Of a stretch of DNA of 9,912 bases, positions 1 through 3,869 are shown in pieces. This stretch comes from Bathyarchaeum sp965602795 (lineage in GTDB: Archaea; Thermoproteota; Bathyarchaeia; Bathyarchaeales; Bathyarchaeaceae). The notes below the pieces were generated by a model. It was given only the letters and a program-made list of their open reading frames with translations. It was not told the origin of the DNA and did no database searches. Location of the stretch: the NCBI GenBank assembly GCA_965602795.1, contig CBFCZR010000058.1, positions 1 to 9,912 on the forward strand. The letters run 5' to 3'. Each line of letters opens with the position of its first letter. Position 1 is the first letter of the stretch. Position numbers and translations under genes: made by a program.

Positions 1-1134
1 CTGCTGCTCTACTACGCCTTAACTCAACCCAAAGTCTCTATTGGTGTTGTGGGTCCCAGCTTCAGGCAAGCCAAACTAATCATACGGAAAATAACGGCTT
101 TCCTCAGGTGTCTGCCCAAAAGCGCCTACCTGAAGGCAAGAAAAACGGTCATCTACTTCACTAACGGCAGCGTCATAGAATGCTTCCCCAACAACCCGGA
201 CACGATTCGAGGTCCTACCCTGCATCTGGTCTACTGGGACGAAATGAACTTCACAGCCAACGACGAGGAAATGTACGACGCAATCCTCTTCACGCTGGGA
301 ACAACAAACGGCAAGTTCGTCTGCAGCAGCACACCATGGAGCACAGACCACGTCTTCTACAGAATCTTCAACCACACGGACTACAGCGACTTCGCCAAAT
401 CTCACATCACATGGAAAGACGCAACAGAACCAAACGGTCCCCTCAAAAAGCAGATTCTGGAAAAAATTCGGAGACAGCTGAAGGCTGACCCGTGGAGGTG
501 GCACAGAGAGATGGAGGCAGAGTGGGCTGAAGACGAGAGCCGATACTTCCCGCAGGAGCTAATCACCAAATGCGTCAACGGCAACCAAACATACTCCCGC
601 TTCATCGACCGTCTCACAGGCAGATTCTGCATCGGAGTGGATTTGGGAAAGAAGCGGGACCACAGCGCAGTTGCGGTTGTACAGCTCAACAAAGAGCAGG
701 TTCGGCTGATTCATCTGCACAGATTCAAGCTGGGCACCCCATACGCCAGCGTCATTGGCTACGTCAAAGCCCTCACCGACCGGTACCGAACAGTGGAAGC
801 CATCTACGTGGACCAGACCGGAATAGGCGAATACGTCACCGAAGACATGACCGCAATAGTCCCCAACACCCGAGGCGTCGTTTTAACCGTCAGACGAAAA
901 GAGGAAGTGCTGAGCCACCTGAGGGAGCAGATGCAGACATGCAAGCTGTCCATGCCCTACGACAGCCAGCTAATCGCCGAGATTCACTGCGAAAAATATG
1001 AACTCACCAAAGACGGGCACACCAAATTCAGCCACCCCGAAGGAACCCACGACGACAGACTGTGGGCACTAGCCCTAGCGTGCATGTCAACCAGAAAAAC
1101 CGAATCCCCACCCAAACTAGTCAGAGCGTGGTAA
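1..1134 (+). CDS. Terminase large subunit (virus/provirus DNA-packaging ATPase-nuclease), 5' end missing
   Basis: Motor and nuclease subunit that pumps viral DNA into procapsids and cuts the concatemer. The frame is open from base 1, so the gene begins before the window; the GTG at 49 is internal, because the 16 codons before it (LLLYYALTQPKVSIGV) continue the ATPase fold. Visible ATPase elements are a Walker B strand, LVYWDE, with the Asp-Glu pair at 238-243, and a coupling motif FVCSSTP at about 316-336. Walker A is not in the window. The RNase H-like nuclease follows: GVDLG (Asp at 640-642), YVDQTGIG (Asp at 811-813) and HDDRLWALALA (Asp-Asp at 1051-1056), so all three acidic positions of the family are kept. 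The 377 visible residues lack roughly the first 80-150 of a typical 450-550 residue TerL. It ends 3 bases before the ATPase-GNAT gene, so the two are probably cotranscribed. Class is confident; virus group is unknown. Confidence 0.88.
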   Translation: MLLYYALTQPKVSIGVVGPSFRQAKLIIRKITAFLRCLPKSAYLKARKTVIYFTNGSVIECFPNNPDTIRGPTLHLVYWDEMNFTANDEEMYDAILFTLGTTNGKFVCSSTPWSTDHVFYRIFNHTDYSDFAKSHITWKDATEPNGPLKKQILEKIRRQLKADPWRWHREMEAEWAEDESRYFPQELITKCVNGNQTYSRFIDRLTGRFCIGVDLGKKRDHSAVAVVQLNKEQVRLIHLHRFKLGTPYASVIGYVKALTDRYRTVEAIYVDQTGIGEYVTEDMTAIVPNTRGVVLTVRRKEEVLSHLREQMQTCKLSMPYDSQLIAEIHCEKYELTKDGHTKFSHPEGTHDDRLWALALACMSTRKTESPPKLVRAW

Positions 1135-1137
1135 AAA

Positions 1138-2595
1138 ATGGGAATCAGAGAACTATTCAAAATCACCCGCCTCTCAAAAAGATACGACCAAAAAACAGGA
1201 ACCTTCAGAATCAACATCTCCTACAAAACCAGAACAGACGTCACAGACCGCACAGTCAAAGTTGCTGAAGCCTTCGGCATCGGAGTCGACAACTTCAAGG
1301 AACACGTCATCTACGACGACTTGGAACTCAAAATCGCGCCCAACGACATAGTTTACATCACAGGAGACAGCGGAAGCGGAAAAAGCGTGTTGTTGAAGGC
1401 TCTGGAAAAGGACCTGCAACCAGAAACAACAAACCTTGACGAAGTAAAAATTGAACCATCCAAGCCCCTAATCGACACCGCCGGAAAAGACTTCCACGAA
1501 GGATTAACCCTCCTCTCCAGAGTCGGATTGAATGACGCCTTCCTTTTTGTGCGCCGCTACAGTCAACTCAGCGACGGACAAAAATACAGATACAGATTAG
1601 CCAAAATGATCGAATCAAACAAGAATTACTGGTTTGCAGACGAGTTCTGCTCCACCCTTGACCGGGACACAGCCAAGATTGTGGCATTTAACATCCAGAA
1701 AATCGCGAGGGAAGAGGGGCGAGCCGTCTTTGCAGCCACAACACACACAGACTTGTTCCAGGATTTGAAGCCTTCAATTCACATCCATAAACGGTTCGGA
1801 AAAGAAATCGAGGTAAACTACTACCCCAACAGAAAAAACAGGAAATGCAGCTTAGTCAAAGAGATGCGAATCGAAAAGGGAACCAAAGCGGACTACAAGA
1901 AGCTAGCCCACTTCCACTACCGAGACTCCAGAATCTTCGCATACCACAAAATCTTCACGATGAAAAGAGACGACGAAACCGTGGGCGCCATAGTTTACGG
2001 TTCTCCGCCCCTCGCCGTGACAGGCAGACGCAAAGCCATAGGAAAAAAGTTGACAATCAAGGAGATAAACCGCGACATACTCAGAATCAGTCGAGTGGTC
2101 ATCCACCCCAAATACCGCACCATTGGCTTAGGAGCAAAAATCGTGGCAGAAACCCTGTCTCAGGCAGGTAAACCCTACGTGGAAACAATAGCGGTGATGG
2201 CGAAATACAACCCCTTCTTCGAGAAGGCGGGAATGACCAAAATCGCCGAAACCACACCCAACCCCAACATATTGAAGGTTGTGGACAAGCTAAGAAAATT
2301 CGACTTCAACCCGGTCTTTCTCACCTCAGAAAAGGCAAACCTACACAAACTGCAAAACATGACAAAAAAGCAAGTCGAAGGAGTTAGAGCCGTCATCAAA
2401 GAGGTCACAGGCATCTACAGAAAAAGACTCACGAGCGCCCGACAGGCATTCCTGAACAAACAAGAATACGCAGCCCTTGTAGACAAAGCAGACACAGCCA
2501 AGCTGGCTAAGATGATCCGCATTCTCGGCTTCCTGACACAGACTAAGGTCTACCTATTCTGGAAAAACAGACAAAAAAATCAAACTTTGACTTAG
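1138..2595 (+). CDS. ABC-type ATPase fused to a GNAT-like acyltransferase domain (COG2401-like)
   Basis: Soluble two-domain protein of 485 residues with no membrane segment, so not a transporter. The N-terminal ABC ATPase (about 40-225) has Walker A GDSGSGKS at 76-83, signature LSDGQ at 144-148, Walker B WFADE at 165-169, D-loop STLD at 172-175 and the switch histidine H203. Only about 60 residues separate Walker A from the signature, against about 100 in ABC importers, so the helical subdomain is reduced. The C-terminal part (about 240-375) resembles GNAT acyltransferases: strand GAIVYGSPP at 283-291, then RISRVVIHP and acyl-CoA loop RTIGLG at 327-332, and a FFEKAGM end at 360-366. A basic helical tail follows. 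The architecture matches what I know as COG2401, 'ABC-type ATPase fused to a predicted acetyltransferase'. The substrate is unknown. The ATG is 3 bases after the terminase stop, which suggests coupled translation and a role in the viral element. Confidence 0.85.
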   Translation: MGIRELFKITRLSKRYDQKTGTFRINISYKTRTDVTDRTVKVAEAFGIGVDNFKEHVIYDDLELKIAPNDIVYITGDSGSGKSVLLKALEKDLQPETTNLDEVKIEPSKPLIDTAGKDFHEGLTLLSRVGLNDAFLFVRRYSQLSDGQKYRYRLAKMIESNKNYWFADEFCSTLDRDTAKIVAFNIQKIAREEGRAVFAATTHTDLFQDLKPSIHIHKRFGKEIEVNYYPNRKNRKCSLVKEMRIEKGTKADYKKLAHFHYRDSRIFAYHKIFTMKRDDETVGAIVYGSPPLAVTGRRKAIGKKLTIKEINRDILRISRVVIHPKYRTIGLGAKIVAETLSQAGKPYVETIAVMAKYNPFFEKAGMTKIAETTPNPNILKVVDKLRKFDFNPVFLTSEKANLHKLQNMTKKQVEGVRAVIKEVTGIYRKRLTSARQAFLNKQEYAALVDKADTAKLAKMIRILGFLTQTKVYLFWKNRQKNQTLT

Positions 2596-2711
2596 TTATT
2601 TCGACTTATCTGCGCTATGAGGCTGACGTACTCGTCAATGACCTGTTTTTTAGCCTTCTTGTTTTTGATGCTGTCAATCAGGAAGCGCAGACGAAAGGCG
2701 CGACGTTTCAT
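2592..2711 (-). CDS. Possible small basic protein, 39 residues
   Basis: An ATG at 2711 opens a 39-residue frame beginning MKRRAFRLRF, lysine/arginine rich in its first half (KNKKAKKQ at about 16-23) and closing in a helical, more neutral part (VIDEYVSLIAQI). Codon choice is mixed and natural. The stop overlaps the last 4 bases of the ATPase-GNAT gene on the other strand. A TTTAAA box lies 39 bases before the ATG. The Shine-Dalgarno match is weak (GAG about 8 bases before the ATG), and a TTG start five codons upstream (2726) is also possible. The composition would suit a nucleic-acid-binding peptide, but no family is recognised and the ORF may be chance. Confidence 0.35.
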   Translation of the reverse strand: MKRRAFRLRFLIDSIKNKKAKKQVIDEYVSLIAQISRNN

Positions 2712-2749
2712 TTTGTCTCTACTCAAATCAACCGCCTTAAGGACAACTC

Positions 2750-2755
2750 TTTAAA
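2750..2755 (-). promoter_or_regulatory. Possible TATA box for the 39-residue ORF at 2592-2711
   Basis: TTTAAA read on the minus strand, 39 bases before the ATG at 2711. This puts a predicted start of transcription near 2727 and leaves a short leader. The motif is short and could be chance. Confidence 0.25.
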
Positions 2756-2774
2756 CAGCGGATTGCGGTTTCAA

Positions 2775-2783
2775 CTTATAAAT
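2775..2783 (+). promoter_or_regulatory. TATA box upstream of the winged-helix regulator
   Basis: CTTATAAAT (followed by ATTATG) is the best archaeal TATA match in this gap. It would start transcription near 2805, just before the inverted repeat at 2812-2837 and the regulator gene. It lies about 20 bases from the opposite-facing TTTAAA at 2750-2755, so this may be a divergent promoter region. Confidence 0.5.
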
Positions 2784-2811
2784 ATTATGTAGCTTTTCGA
2801 CGAATAACTAC

Positions 2812-2837
2812 AATATGGCTAAATCCGTCGCCATATT
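2812..2837. repeat. Perfect 8-bp inverted repeat (operator or leader hairpin)
   Basis: AATATGGC at 2812-2819 pairs with GCCATATT at 2830-2837 across a 10-base spacer. It lies 30-60 bases downstream of the TATA box and 6 bases before the ATG at 2844, where a repressor could block RNA polymerase or a hairpin could mask the start codon. Autoregulation by the adjacent winged-helix protein is a natural but untested idea. Confidence 0.45.
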
Positions 2838-2843
2838 CTGTTT

Positions 2844-3233
2844 ATGGGAATATGCGCACTTTGGAAGCACGCTTTTTATGTGCCCGGGTTCAGTTCCACT
2901 ATAGAGCTAACATCTAGAAAACACTTAGAGAGGCTTAGTAACTTGGAAAACGAAAACAAACGCAGGAACCGACTTCACATAATTGCAGAGATATTAACTA
3001 TAGCGAAAGAAGGATGCTTGAAAACTCAAATTATGTACAGAGCAAACCTGAGCTTTACTCAACTAAACGAGTACCTATCCTTCCTCGCCAAAATGCATCT
3101 ACTCAAAACCCAAAACGAAAAAGGAAAAAGAATCTATATAACAACCGCCAAAGGCAACGAATATGTAGAAAAATACAAGGCCATCGCAGACCTCTTAGAG
3201 AACAACGAAGAAACATCTGATGACTCAACCTAA
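2844..3233 (+). CDS. Small archaeal winged-helix transcriptional regulator (HTH_45/COG3432-like)
   Basis: Probable DNA-binding regulator. The core (about 40-116 of 129) reads as a winged helix: RRNRLHIIAEIL, then a recognition part with KTQIMYRANLS, a second helix QLNEYLSFLAKMHLL, a wing RIYITTAKG, and a closing helix YVEKYKAI. This order is typical of the archaeal 'predicted transcriptional regulator' group. An acidic tail (ENNEETSDDS) ends the protein. The start is uncertain. ATG 2844 has no Shine-Dalgarno, and the first 33 residues do not look like the family. TTG at 2943 (residue 34) is preceded by GAGAGG at a 9-base spacing and would give a conventional 96-residue protein, so the true gene may be 2943-3233. 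It stands alone between the viral-type genes and the surface protein, and its target is unknown. Confidence 0.75.
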   Translation: MGICALWKHAFYVPGFSSTIELTSRKHLERLSNLENENKRRNRLHIIAEILTIAKEGCLKTQIMYRANLSFTQLNEYLSFLAKMHLLKTQNEKGKRIYITTAKGNEYVEKYKAIADLLENNEETSDDST

Positions 3234-3317
3234 AAGCTGCCCATCAAACAGGTGCCGCCTAAACGTTAGAAAAGCTACATTATAGTTGTGTCAACACGAA
3301 TTTCACGAAAAACAAGT

Positions 3318-3339
3318 TCTCTTTTACTTATCTTTTCTG
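3318..3339 (+). terminator. T-rich stretch, possible terminator after the regulator gene
   Basis: A pyrimidine-rich stretch with two TTTT runs starts 85 bases after the regulator stop. Archaeal RNA polymerase can terminate at such T runs without a hairpin. Evidence is compositional only. Confidence 0.25.
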
Positions 3340-3424
3340 GAATTGGATGAACCTCGTTCAAAGGTAATATTCGGGCGATCAAAAATCGTTCATTAATAAT
3401 TGGCGAGCCTGCATTCTAGATTCG

Positions 3425-3544
3425 CTATCTATCGGCTGTTGTCGAATCAGTGGCTTTCAGATATTCAATTGTCCTTTTCTTCAATGACGGAAAACTTTCA
3501 AGCATCAGTTTCATGATTTTCCATCGGGTTTCTTGCGAGTCCAT
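3425..3544 (-). CDS. Possible small protein, 39 residues
   Basis: The frame begins MDSQETRWKIMKLM and continues through a basic helical centre (LKKRTIEYLKA at about 21-31). GGAG at 3552-3555 lies 7 bases before the ATG, a good archaeal ribosome-binding site and better than most in this window. A TTTTAATA element at 3577-3587 could be its TATA box, though the resulting leader would be only about 12 bases. An overlapping frame uses the ATG at 3557 but reads into an unconvincing peptide. No family is recognised. The helical, charged composition and the ribosome-binding site favour a real short gene, but at this length chance cannot be excluded. Confidence 0.4.
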   Translation of the reverse strand: MDSQETRWKIMKLMLESFPSLKKRTIEYLKATDSTTADR

Positions 3545-3576
3545 TGTTCTTCTCCATTATTTGTTTTGGCGAACGG

Positions 3577-3587
3577 GTATTAAAAGC
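3577..3587 (-). promoter_or_regulatory. Possible TATA box for the ORF at 3425-3544
   Basis: GCTTTTAATAC on the minus strand, about 35 bases before the ATG at 3544. The spacing barely leaves room for the GGAG ribosome-binding site in the leader, so this call is marginal. Confidence 0.25.
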
Positions 3588-3784
3588 AATAAGTCGAAAA
3601 CAGATACATGCTAGCTTAAGACATAATAAACATGTTATTGCCGGCCAAAACACAACCGAGGAGACTTTACTCCCAACCACAACACGCCTCGAGAATTGAC
3701 AGTTGACGCTCCTCTCAAGAATCAAAAAAAGAGTTTAACCGCATAGAGGACACTTCTAGACGCTTTCTCTATCTGCGCCCAGCA

Positions 3785-3805
3785 ATATTTCACCCAGAGA
3801 AATAT
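3785..3805. promoter_or_regulatory. Dyad operator candidate upstream of the surface-protein gene
   Basis: ATATTTC at 3785-3791 is mirrored by GAAATAT at 3799-3805 across 7 bases. It sits directly before the TATA-like element at 3810-3816. That is where archaeal activators or repressors often bind. Confidence 0.35.
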
Positions 3806-3809
3806 CGCC

Positions 3810-3859
3810 TTTATTCTAAAAGGTCAAGTAAACATCTAGAACGTAGTAAATCTTAGGAG
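3810..3859 (+). promoter_or_regulatory. Promoter and ribosome-binding site of the surface-protein gene
   Basis: TTTATTC at 3810-3816 is a weak TATA candidate that would start transcription near 3838. AGGAG at 3855-3859 is 10 bases before ATG 3870, slightly long but the only good site, which supports that start. Confidence 0.35.
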
Positions 3860-3869
3860 TATAAACTCA

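Larger units (their letters stand above)
3545..3869. other. Intergenic region upstream of the surface-protein gene
   Basis: No convincing gene beyond the promoter of the small minus-strand ORF. The visible structure is an imperfect palindrome around AACATGTT (3625-3639), a perfect 7-bp dyad at 3785-3805, a TATA-like TTTATTC at 3810-3816 and a ribosome-binding site AGGAG at 3855-3859. Short plus-strand frames, for example ATG 3632, lack ribosome-binding sites and stop within about 25 codons. Confidence 0.5.

Noticed and set aside
2787..3280. 12-bp inverted repeat ATGTAGCTTTTC (2787-2798) / GAAAAGCTACAT (3269-3280) flanking the regulator gene, suggesting ends of a mobile element
   Set aside because: A few 12-base matches are expected by chance in a 10-kb window. 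The match does not extend, there is no transposase between, and no target duplication is visible.
3498..3725. 75-residue minus-strand frame
   Set aside because: Cysteine-rich, low-complexity translation without a ribosome-binding site; the 39-residue frame at 3425-3544 in another phase has the better start signal.
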